Positions 51,903 through 59,311 of a stretch of 64,000 bases of DNA are shown piece after piece. Position 1 is the stretch's first letter. The number at the start of each line of letters is the position of its first letter. The notes under the pieces are model-generated. The model saw only the letters and a program-made list of their open reading frames with translations, ran no database searches and had not been told where the DNA came from. Source of the DNA: Methylovirgula sp. (GTDB lineage: Bacteria; Pseudomonadota; Alphaproteobacteria; Rhizobiales; Beijerinckiaceae); the NCBI RefSeq assembly GCF_037200945.1, contig NZ_JBBCGP010000001.1, forward strand, positions 2,602,501 to 2,666,500, written 5' to 3'. The position numbers and the translations under genes are program-made.

Positions 51903-52592
51903 GTGAGGCGCGAAGTCATTGCCACCCTACTCTTCGCAAGCGTGAGTCTGGCGCCGACAATTTCGGCTGCGCAAGATTTACGCTCCGCGGCCCGCGGAAT
52001 TCCACAAAGTGAAACACCGGCACCGGATTCGAACGCGTCAGGCGACCGGGCGGGTTATTTGAAACTGGTCAAGGCGGAGGCCAAGCAGGAAGGCCTGCCA
52101 TCGGAAATCGCCGATTCCGTCATGGCGGTCGAGAGTGGCTATAATCCCGCTGCCATCGGCACCTCCGGCGAAATCGGCCTGATGCAAATCCTGCCCACGA
52201 CCGCACGGATGATGGGATTTGCCGGATCGAACCTCGATCTCGCGATTCCCGAGACGAACATCCACTATGGCGTCGCGTATCTCGCGGGCGCCTGGCGGCT
52301 GGCGGCGAGCGACATCTGCACCGCGGTGATGAAATATCGCGCCGGCTATGGCGAGACCCGCTTTTCTTATCGTTCCGTCGATTATTGTGTTGCGGTTCGC
52401 GGCAAACTGAGCGCCCGAAATTATCCAGTCACAGGAGACGTTCCGGTCGCGACCTTCGGCGAGCCGGGATCATTGGTCGCGGGCGAGGGCTGCCGCCGCC
52501 ACTGCCTCGGCGGAGCGGTGGCACATGTCGATCTCGCGGCCCTGAACACAAGGCTGAGCGCGCTCGTCGCGCAAATACACTTCGGGAAATAG
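51903..52592 (+). CDS. Lytic transglycosylase (SLT family)
   Basis: 229 residues from a GTG with a good signal peptide (VIATLLFASVSLAPTISAAQ). The SLT domain has AVESGYNPAAIGTSGEIGLMQI; the glutamate in ESGYNP is the catalytic acid, and GLMQI is the second signature. After MKYRAGYGETRFS the C-terminus is short. The enzyme cuts peptidoglycan glycan strands with formation of 1,6-anhydro ends and could open the wall for the TonB/secretion apparatus. It is the first gene of the signalling cluster and the intact counterpart of the chimera at 47317. Confidence 0.92.
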   Translation: MRREVIATLLFASVSLAPTISAAQDLRSAARGIPQSETPAPDSNASGDRAGYLKLVKAEAKQEGLPSEIADSVMAVESGYNPAAIGTSGEIGLMQILPTTARMMGFAGSNLDLAIPETNIHYGVAYLAGAWRLAASDICTAVMKYRAGYGETRFSYRSVDYCVAVRGKLSARNYPVTGDVPVATFGEPGSLVAGEGCRRHCLGGAVAHVDLAALNTRLSALVAQIHFGK

Positions 52593-52680
52593 ATTATCTG
52601 AACAGGATCATGGTTTGAGTGTTAAGCCGACTTTTGGCCACAAGGATGATATTCGAAACCGAGAGTCGAAGGCGGCAGCG

Positions 52681-53070
52681 ATGGGGAAAAATCAGATGCG
52701 GCGTGCTATTTTCATCATTGCCATTGCCATTCCGGCGATCGCGATCGCTCCAGCCCTGGCACAGAAACAGCCGCCGAATGACCTGCCGCCGATTGATGTG
52801 TTGGGGCATCGTCCTCCCAAGGCCAACGCGTGCGGATCAGAAAGCGGGGATCAGCGGCTAAATTGTCTAAACCGCAAGATGGAACACCAAGTCGACCACA
52901 TCAATCCGCCGGCAATTTCTGCGCCGCTCGGCGCCAATTCTCCAGATACAAAAATCGGGATCGTCAACCTGCCGGCCGTGCAGCAGCAATACGGCCAGAA
53001 CTACGGGAAGTCTGTCATCCCCTTCCGGTCGCCACCGCCCGTCTTCGCGCCGGCCCTCGGACATCATTAG
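52681..53070 (+). CDS. Small secreted protein of unknown function
   Basis: 129 residues with a signal peptide (MRRAIFIIAIAIPAIAIAPALAQ). The mature part is Pro/Asn-rich, has two cysteines (ACGSESGDQRLNC) that could form a disulfide, and ends in PPPVFAPALGHH. No family recognised. It sits between the transglycosylase and STN genes, consistent with a periplasmic role in the same cluster. Confidence 0.65.
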   Translation: MGKNQMRRAIFIIAIAIPAIAIAPALAQKQPPNDLPPIDVLGHRPPKANACGSESGDQRLNCLNRKMEHQVDHINPPAISAPLGANSPDTKIGIVNLPAVQQQYGQNYGKSVIPFRSPPPVFAPALGHH

Positions 53071-53173
53071 AATCGGTATTTGTTACAATTCGATTGTTGA
53101 GCTGTCGTCATATGGAAGTAATATTTATTGCGAATTGCTAGGCGGAAGAATTCCCGGCAGATCCTTGAGACAT

Positions 53174-53926
53174 ATGGACGTGTGCAATCTCCTTTTAAGT
53201 GCAGATAGAAATCACTCGCGCGTCAAGTACCTCGGACTGCAGCTTATCGTGAGTTGCCTCCTGTCGTTTGCCGGTTTCGTTGAGGGAAAGGAAAACGGAG
53301 GTCTCGCCCGGGTGCGTTTGATGAATTTTGAAATTCCGGCGCAACCCTTGGCGTCCGCCCTGCAGGCCTATGGCGAGGCAACTGGTGAGCAAATCCTTTA
53401 TGAGAGCCAATCGGCTCTAGGCCGACGGTCCGTCAATGTGACCGGGAAATTTCCGGCAGATGCCGCGCTTATTCGTCTTTTGGCGGGAACTGGCTTGCAA
53501 GTGCACCATACTGGCGTGCACGCGATTACCATTTCTTTCCCCCAATCTGACGCAGAGGAACCTTCATTCGCGAGCGCGCCTATCAAGGCAGATTTAAATT
53601 TGGGCACTCTGTCGGTGCGCGGTACGGCAGAAAGTGACGATGGTTCGAAACTTCGCAATTATAGTGAAATAATAAAACTCGATGTTCAGAGTGCCCTGCA
53701 AGAAAATCCGTCGACTCGTATTGGTGCCTATCATTTTGTCGCCAATTTATGGATTGATCCAGATAACCGCATCGCGCGTGCGGACCTCTCCCAGTCGACG
53801 GGCGACCAGGAAAGGGACGACGCCGTGATTTCAGCACTGCAAAATTTCAAATTAAGCGCGAGGCCGCCAGCTGGCGCCCCAGAACCGGTGCGGGTGGCCG
53901 TCAGCGTGAAACCTTATAATGAATAA
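53174..53926 (+). CDS. STN-domain protein with TonB-like C-terminus and no beta-barrel
   Basis: 250 residues from ATG 53174. After a signal segment (about 18-36), residues 50-120 form an STN domain (FEIPAQPLASALQAYGEATG, FPADAALIRLLAGTGLQ), the module by which TonB-dependent transducers touch FecR. Instead of a plug and barrel, residues 160-250 resemble a TonB C-terminal domain (VANLWIDPDNRIARADLSQSTGDQERDDAV), closely like the end of the TonB at 27692. The nearest described parallel is VreA of the Pseudomonas aeruginosa PUMA3 system, a barrel-less STN protein. It overlaps the next gene by 8 bp. It probably passes an envelope signal to FecR. Confidence 0.85.
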   Translation: MDVCNLLLSADRNHSRVKYLGLQLIVSCLLSFAGFVEGKENGGLARVRLMNFEIPAQPLASALQAYGEATGEQILYESQSALGRRSVNVTGKFPADAALIRLLAGTGLQVHHTGVHAITISFPQSDAEEPSFASAPIKADLNLGTLSVRGTAESDDGSKLRNYSEIIKLDVQSALQENPSTRIGAYHFVANLWIDPDNRIARADLSQSTGDQERDDAVISALQNFKLSARPPAGAPEPVRVAVSVKPYNE

Positions 53927-54656
53927 GCCGACGACATCGGATCCACAGACGGATGCTGAGCCAATCGTGCCGGCGCGCTGGGACGATGGCGATCAAAATC
54001 GGTTTTGGACGTCCCCGCAATTTGTTCGGTTTATCATTATACCGGCCGCGGTTTCGCTCGTCCTTGCTGGCGGTGTCCTCTGGATCCGGGCTCAACTGCC
54101 CTCAGACATGGAGTCGCCGGGTGAGCCGGCAACCGTGCAAGTTCAGCTTTTGCGGCGCCCGGATCCCGAACCAATTCCTACCCGTGTTCCCTCGCCAACC
54201 GCGGATTCGGCTATAACGACCGAAAAGCTGTCTTTTCGGCACGAGACCAATGTCAAGACTGCTTCCACAACCGAAACTGATAGCATCGACACATCGGCCC
54301 CGGCTGTGGATACAGTCGTGATCCCCGCGGTTGACGACGCGCCGACGCCGTTGAGTTTGCAGCCGAACAGTGCAATCGCAAATTTTCAGCAAGCATTATT
54401 GCGGCAGATACGACGCTATCAGCGCTACCCCGAGGCGGCACGGCACGGGGGGCTAAAGGGGACCGTCGAGACTTATTTTGTCGTTCGGCGGGATGGGACA
54501 TTGCTTGATGCCAGGGTGCAGTCTAGTTCCGGCCAGCTATTGCTCGACGACGCGGCGATTCAGGCGATCCGGCGGGCGCAGCCATTTCCATCGATTCCGG
54601 CCGGGCTCCCAGACCGGCTCGGCGTCCGGCTTGGAATCGCTTTTTCACCCTCATGA
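53919..54656 (+). CDS. Second TonB-family protein
   Basis: 245 residues with one membrane helix (about 38-56, FIIIPAAVSLVLAGGVLWI) and a Pro/Thr/Ser-rich spacer. The C-terminal domain is LLRQIRRYQRYPEAARHGGLKGTVETYF and DGTLLDARVQSSSGQLLLDDAA, with the canonical YP-x-x-A-x-x-x-G motif. It is a more classical TonB than the one in the secretion operon. No exbB/exbD is adjacent, so it may share the motor encoded at 24343-26833. Cotranscribed with the STN gene. Confidence 0.9.
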   Translation: MNKPTTSDPQTDAEPIVPARWDDGDQNRFWTSPQFVRFIIIPAAVSLVLAGGVLWIRAQLPSDMESPGEPATVQVQLLRRPDPEPIPTRVPSPTADSAITTEKLSFRHETNVKTASTTETDSIDTSAPAVDTVVIPAVDDAPTPLSLQPNSAIANFQQALLRQIRRYQRYPEAARHGGLKGTVETYFVVRRDGTLLDARVQSSSGQLLLDDAAIQAIRRAQPFPSIPAGLPDRLGVRLGIAFSPS

Positions 54657-54798
54657 TCCTCAAGCGTTCGGTGCAAAAATACAATCTCAGTTGTCGAAAG
54701 CCGTATAAAACTTAACCTCGATGCAATTGTCACAAATCTGTTGTTTCGCCCCGCTAGAGCTTGTTCGGCGCAGTAAAAGTTGTTGTTCGGGGCAGTAC

Positions 54799-55356
54799 AT
54801 GTGGGGGCGGGACGCTTCAAAGTCCAACAGATCGCGATTACTTGCGCAACTCATTGAAGATTATGAAGATCTTGTCAGGCAACTTACATGGCGGTTGGGC
54901 TCCCAGGACTTCGCCTATGAAGCTCTTCATGAAACCTTTCTAAGAATAGATCGCGTGGTCGACACCCCGCCCATTCGCAGCCCGAAAGATTTCATATTTC
55001 GCGTCGCAGTCAATGTCGCGAAGGACCGGCGCAAAGCGCAAAAATATCGCGTAAGTCCGTCCGAAATCGATACATTACTTGAGGTTCGGGATGAGTCGCC
55101 GGATCCGGCCCAGATCGCGGAATCGCGTTCCGAGATTGAGGCGTTGAAGCGCGCGCTTTTGACGTTGCCACCGCGCCAACGGGAAATTATGCATTTTATT
55201 TCGATTGAAGGCTTGCCACCGAAAGACGTCGCCAAGCGATTGGGGGTCAGTCTTCGGACTGTCGAAACGGATTTCAAACGTGCGTTGAAGTATTGCGCCG
55301 AGAGCCTCGGTCGCGATCTTGTCCAACGTCTCGGTGGCCCGCGGCCAAAATATTGA
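54799..55356 (+). CDS. FecI-type ECF RNA polymerase sigma factor
   Basis: 185 residues from ATG 54799; the frame is open for 26 more codons upstream, but they do not look like sigma sequence. Region 2 is seen in LIEDYEDLVRQLTWRLGSQD to RSPKDFIFRVAVNVAKDRRK. Region 4 is LTLPPRQREIMHFISIEGLPPKDVAKRLGVSLRTVETDFKRAL, the helix-turn-helix that reads the -35 element. It is followed by fecR, the usual anti-sigma pairing. It is the only sigma gene in the window and so the best candidate for the TTCTGCGGGTT-N14-CGTCTT sites. Confidence 0.92.
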   Translation: MWGRDASKSNRSRLLAQLIEDYEDLVRQLTWRLGSQDFAYEALHETFLRIDRVVDTPPIRSPKDFIFRVAVNVAKDRRKAQKYRVSPSEIDTLLEVRDESPDPAQIAESRSEIEALKRALLTLPPRQREIMHFISIEGLPPKDVAKRLGVSLRTVETDFKRALKYCAESLGRDLVQRLGGPRPKY

Positions 55357-55467
55357 ATCAATCCGCGCTTGCTGATCTCGATCTCTGCCCAGCTCGGGCC
55401 TTCCACCAGTAGATTTTAGTATGTGTTGTGACGCGCGCGATATTTTTGCGATTATTTTCCGACATCC

Positions 55468-55498
55468 CGTTGCAGGATTGGGGAGTATGAATCGTCTT
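55468..55498 (+). promoter_or_regulatory. Weak candidate ECF promoter before fecR (site 4)
   Basis: CGTCTT at 55493-55498 in the context AATCGTCTT, as at sites 1 and 3, with CGTTGCAGGAT placed 14 bases upstream where the others have TTCTGCGGGTT (6 of 11 match). It lies in the unusually long 357-base gap between the sigma and fecR genes and could give separate fecR expression. Confidence 0.35.
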
Positions 55499-55713
55499 GC
55501 TAAGGGAAGGGACGTAGCAGGGGAGCAGGATGAATAAAAGAAGTTTCAATAACATATGCTTTCGCTTTGGCTGTTATTCTGCCCCTTGGCCTTCAAAATC
55601 GAATCGGCCGGGACTGCATGTCCCGGAAATGGGGCACCAAGACTGTGCAGAACTTCCGACGGACTGTCGATTTTTGAGACGAATCTTTTACCGCTGACGT
55701 TGGCTTCCGTACC

Positions 55714-56766
55714 TTGGACCTGACGGAGAGAGATCGTGCGGTTTCCACGACGGGGGGATTTTTCACTGTGACCGATCCCCCAAACGAGCGCGAAACTGTT
55801 CCGCTTCTCGATCAAGCTCTCGAATGGATCGCCCACTTGAAGGGGGGCGAGCCGACGAGAGCCGACATCGAGGCTCTTCAGGCCTGGCGCAGCCAAAGCC
55901 CAGCTCATGAGCAAGCGTTTCAATCGGCGCTTCGCCTTTGGCGTGACATGCGCGCGGCGTCTACGGAGCTTGCCGAAAAGGGGACAAGCGGCGTCGTTAC
56001 ATTCCGCCATTTAAATCCGGCGCGAGTTACTTTAACGCGCCGCGTTGCAATCGGCGGGGCTTTGGCGGCATCGGCTGCCGGAGTCGCCGGTTATTCCGCT
56101 TTTCAGCCGCCCTTTGGGTTATGGCCTTCCCTCAGAGAGCTTTCGGCGGATTATCGGACCGGCAAGGGTGAGCAGCGCGAGGTCGCGCTGACACGCGACG
56201 TGTCGCTTAAATTGAACACGCTTACGAGCATTGCCGTGCGCGCTACGTCCGGCATGCCGCAAATCGAATTGATCTCCGGCGAGGTCGCGGTCGGAGTGCA
56301 GACGGGCACCAACGCGCCGCTTATCGTGACCGCCGCGACGGGGCGAGTAACTGCTGCGGATGCGAGCCTTGATATTCGCTGTATCGACGGCACCGTCTCG
56401 GTCGCGTGCCTCAGAGGCTCCGCCTCCATCGAGTGGGACAGCCATCGCGTCCAGGTCTCACAAAACCGGCAGGTTTCCTATTCGGCCCGCACAGGGCCCG
56501 ACGCTCCGGCTGCGATCGATCCTGCGCAGGCGACCGCCTGGGAGCGTGGATTGCTAGTCATCAGTAACCGCTCGCTCGCCGAGGCCGTCGAAGAGGTCAA
56601 CCGCTATCGGCCGGGGTTGATCGTCATCACCAACGGCGACCTAGCGCGCCGCATTGTCAACGGCACTTTTGCAATCGGCAGACTCGACAGCTTCATCGCC
56701 CAGGTCGAACAATTGTTCGGCGCTCGTGCGACGGATTTGCCTGGCGGGATCGTGCTCCTCGGTTGA
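55714..56766 (+). CDS. FecR-type anti-sigma regulator
   Basis: 350 residues from a TTG at 55714; a GTG at 55768 is an equally good start. The cytoplasmic N-terminus is DUF4880-like (LLDQALEWIAHLKGGEPTRADIEALQAW ... HEQAFQ). One membrane helix follows (about 107-125, VAIGGALAASAAGVAG), then the periplasmic FecR domain (EVALTRDVSLKLNTLTSIAV, ISGEVAVGV) and a C-terminal DUF4974-like part (EEVNRYRPGLIVITNGDLARR). In known systems it holds the sigma factor until the STN domain signals through its periplasmic end. The final 60 codons have a decayed twin at 47660-47842. Confidence 0.92.
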   Translation: MDLTERDRAVSTTGGFFTVTDPPNERETVPLLDQALEWIAHLKGGEPTRADIEALQAWRSQSPAHEQAFQSALRLWRDMRAASTELAEKGTSGVVTFRHLNPARVTLTRRVAIGGALAASAAGVAGYSAFQPPFGLWPSLRELSADYRTGKGEQREVALTRDVSLKLNTLTSIAVRATSGMPQIELISGEVAVGVQTGTNAPLIVTAATGRVTAADASLDIRCIDGTVSVACLRGSASIEWDSHRVQVSQNRQVSYSARTGPDAPAAIDPAQATAWERGLLVISNRSLAEAVEEVNRYRPGLIVITNGDLARRIVNGTFAIGRLDSFIAQVEQLFGARATDLPGGIVLLG

Positions 56767-56824
56767 GGCGGCCAATAGCCGAAGGTGCGCCTGCGTGCCG
56801 ACAACGCTCCCATTTTAGAGAATC

Positions 56825-56855
56825 TTCTGCGGGTTCCCTCCGCCACAATCGTCTT
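56825..56855 (+). promoter_or_regulatory. Putative FecI-type ECF promoter (site 3), after fecR
   Basis: TTCTGCGGGTT at 56825-56835, 14 bases, CGTCTT at 56850-56855, 59 bp after fecR. Site 2 has the same position after the fecR remnant. The 380 bases after it hold overlapping short frames but no gene. Downstream are the sulfotransferase remnant and the phosphatidyltransferase, which this promoter may now drive. Confidence 0.68.
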
Positions 56856-57238
56856 GATGGCTGAGGGGGCGTTTGCAATGCGCCCTTATGTTTTGTTTCC
56901 GCGGTGTCCTGCGCCGCGGAATCTTTCGATTGTCTCGAAAGTGAGCCGCGGTGGCGTCGTATATGCAAATCTGGGAGGGGGCGTGTTTTCACCGTGCGGC
57001 GCGCCGCGGCTTCCCGGTGCGGATCTCCGCTATATTGCCGGCCCAACCTCCCGCGGGCAACGCCGATGGCCGTTCTCTCGCTTCGCTCGATCTACGCAAG
57101 CGACAGCTTGTTACTTGCGCGCGGCTCGTGCGGAACGTTGCTTCCTTCGAGAGCAATGAGCGGAACTCCCGTGCCGCGGAACTACGTCTCGACGGCCTCG
57201 CGCGAACAAAATATCCGGGCGCGGGCGTATGCTAGCAG

Positions 57239-57355
57239 GCACGCGAGAAGATCAACAACAAGTCGAAGTACCGCTACCGCAATTATCTGAAGCATCTGGA
57301 TCCTGCAATTGAAGTGCTTCAGTCCGAAATCAGCCGTCTCGGCTACGAGATCTAA
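57239..57355 (+). pseudogene. Last 38 codons of a second sulfotransferase gene
   Basis: The frame REKINNKSKYRYRNYLKHLD to SRLGYEI and its TAA match the end of the sulfotransferase at 49885 almost residue for residue (N/K, R/K and N/D changes). The 3' flank up to the next ATG also matches. Nothing before 57239 resembles the rest of the enzyme. It is a deletion remnant of the duplicated gene. Confidence 0.85.
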
Positions 57356-57367
57356 ACGGGGGTCGTT

Positions 57368-58081
57368 ATGGAAAGTTCTTTGGGCCGTAGGTCGAATACC
57401 GGCTATCTGGCGGCGCGCGAGGCGCAGGTGCTGACTTGGCTCTGCGCACGAATGCCGGCGTTTGTTGTGCCTGATCATTTGACGGTGGTGGCGCTTGCGG
57501 GGGCCTTCATCACGTTCTGCGGTTTCGCCGCCAGTGGCTACAATCCTGGGTTCCTCTGGGTTGCGGGCCTCGGCCTTGTCACCAACTGGTTTGGTGATTC
57601 GCTCGATGGAAGTCTTGCCCGCTATCGTGGTCAAGCCAGGGCGCGCTACGGCTATTTCCTCGATTGTATGAGCGACGCCTTTTGCTGCCTGATGATCATG
57701 ATCGGGCTCGGCCTCAGTCCCTATGTCCACATGGAAGCTGCGCTGTTCTCGCTTGCCGGCTATTTCATGCTGTGCATCTTCGTGTTCCTCAATCACCATG
57801 TGAACGGCGTGCACAAGCTTTCGTTTCTCGGCTGCGGCCCGACCGAGACGCGGTTGAGTCTCATCGCTCTGACGGGCCTCATGCTGATTTACGGTCCCTC
57901 GCATCTCCTCGTCTTCGGCCATGCGCTGTCGATCTATGACTTGGCGCTGATTGCCAATGGCCTGCTGTCGATCGGGGTTTTCCTCAGCCTGATGATGAAA
58001 GGGATTGAGCAATTGAGTGTGCAGGATCCGGCGCCGGTCGCGAATCAAATAGTGCTGGCCGAGGCGCGGGGTTGCGACTGA
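57368..58081 (+). CDS. CDP-alcohol phosphatidyltransferase
   Basis: 237 residues, 12 bp after the sulfotransferase remnant. The catalytic motif D-x2-D-G-x2-A-R-x9-G-x3-D-x3-D is complete (Asp77, Asp80, Gly81, Ala84, Arg85, Gly95, Asp99, Asp103). Five or six membrane helices surround it. Enzymes of this family move a CDP-linked phosphatidyl or glycerol/inositol group to an alcohol in the inner membrane. The substrate cannot be read from sequence. The polysaccharide export and glycosyltransferase genes downstream suggest a lipid carrier or phospho-decoration for a surface glycan. Confidence 0.9.
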   Translation: MESSLGRRSNTGYLAAREAQVLTWLCARMPAFVVPDHLTVVALAGAFITFCGFAASGYNPGFLWVAGLGLVTNWFGDSLDGSLARYRGQARARYGYFLDCMSDAFCCLMIMIGLGLSPYVHMEAALFSLAGYFMLCIFVFLNHHVNGVHKLSFLGCGPTETRLSLIALTGLMLIYGPSHLLVFGHALSIYDLALIANGLLSIGVFLSLMMKGIEQLSVQDPAPVANQIVLAEARGCD

Positions 58082-58144
58082 ACACTAAGGGAGTTCGACG
58101 ACGGATTTCAACAAGCCCTTGTTTTGGATGGTACCTTGTCACGC

Positions 58145-59311
58145 ATGATAGCGCGCGCCGCTTTGATCGTCAGCCTGACATCTTGGCTTGGCGCCTGCGC
58201 CATGATTCCCAATTCTGGACCAAGCACCGGAGATATCGTCGACAAGAAGGGAACCTCCGGCGCGCCGCAATATGAACTCGTCGACATCACACCGCAGGTG
58301 ATCGGCATTTTGCGGGGCCAGAATCGCGAGAGTTTTGAAGCGCGATTTGGCGATTATCGGCCGTCGCAGGAGCCACGCATCGGGGTCGGTGACAGTGTCG
58401 AGGTCTTGATCTGGGAGGCGAGCCCCAACGGTCTCTTCTCGGCGGCGGCGACCTCCGATGCCGAAAGCCTTTCGACGGGATCACGCGATACCGTCATTCC
58501 GAGCCAGGTCGTTGGACGCGACGGCGCGATCTCCGTGCCGTATGCCGGGCGTGTTCCCGTCGTCGGCCGGACGACGCGCGGCGTCCAGAAGATCATAGAA
58601 GACGCGCTGAAGGGCAAAGCGATCCAGCCGCAGGTTGTGGTCAACGTGACTCATGCGGTGAGCACAACGGTGACCGTCACCGGCGAGGTGACGAACGGAT
58701 CCCGGGTCCCGCTCAGCGTTCGCGGCGATCGGATCATGGATGTCATCGCCGAGGCTGGCGGGGTTCGGGCGCCTGTTGACGAAACCTACGTCCAGCTGTC
58801 CCGGGGCACCGTTACAGCGCGCGTTCCTCTGAGCCGAGTTGCTTCTGACGCGCGCGAGGACATCTATCTGCGGCCGGACGACGTCCTGACACTCATTCAC
58901 GACCCTCAGACCTTCATCGCTTATGGCGCGACCGGAAAGAATGATGAAATTCCCTTCGATGCCGAAGGGATCACTCTGGCCCAGGCCGTGGCCAAGGCCG
59001 GGGGGCTGGTTGATACCCGCTCGGACGCCACAGGCATCTTCGTCGTACGTCACGAGCCGGAAAGCGTGGTGCGACTGTTGCACCCAGACCTATCCCTGCC
59101 GGGGCCGCAGATCCCTGTCGTCTATCGGCTGAATATGCGCGATCCCAACAGCCTCTTCGCGATGCAGAGCTTTCAATTGCGCAATCGGGATTTGGTGTAT
59201 GTCTCGAACGCGCCGCTCACCGACATGCAGAAAGTCATGGGCATCGCCAGCGGTACGATGTCGCCTGGGCTTTCCGCCGCCCAGGTCTGCGTCGAGGCAG
59301 GTTGCCGTTAG
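58145..59311 (+). CDS. Wza/KpsD-type polysaccharide export lipoprotein
   Basis: 388 residues from ATG 58145; TTG codons at 58124 and 58136 are alternatives. The lipobox is LGAC with Cys18. A Poly_export domain (about 80-170: RIGVGDSVEVLIWEASPNGLF, DGAISVPYAGRVPVVGRT) is followed by SLBB-like repeats (VTVTGEVTNGSRVPLSVRGDRIMDVIAEAGGV and a second near 290). Such proteins form the outer-membrane channel for capsule or exopolysaccharide. Partner Wzc/Wzx/Wzy genes are not in the window. Stop and next start abut (TAGATG). Confidence 0.92.
   Translation: MIARAALIVSLTSWLGACAMIPNSGPSTGDIVDKKGTSGAPQYELVDITPQVIGILRGQNRESFEARFGDYRPSQEPRIGVGDSVEVLIWEASPNGLFSAAATSDAESLSTGSRDTVIPSQVVGRDGAISVPYAGRVPVVGRTTRGVQKIIEDALKGKAIQPQVVVNVTHAVSTTVTVTGEVTNGSRVPLSVRGDRIMDVIAEAGGVRAPVDETYVQLSRGTVTARVPLSRVASDAREDIYLRPDDVLTLIHDPQTFIAYGATGKNDEIPFDAEGITLAQAVAKAGGLVDTRSDATGIFVVRHEPESVVRLLHPDLSLPGPQIPVVYRLNMRDPNSLFAMQSFQLRNRDLVYVSNAPLTDMQKVMGIASGTMSPGLSAAQVCVEAGCR

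Noticed and set aside
56785..57290. Overlapping short frames after fecR
   Set aside because: Three frames of similar length overlap on the same strand, none with a good ribosome-binding site or recognisable motif; the region is better read as a leader plus deletion scar.
47317..57410. The repeated locus as an assembly artefact
   Set aside because: The copies differ by many substitutions, frameshifts and different deletions, which a misassembly of one locus would not produce.
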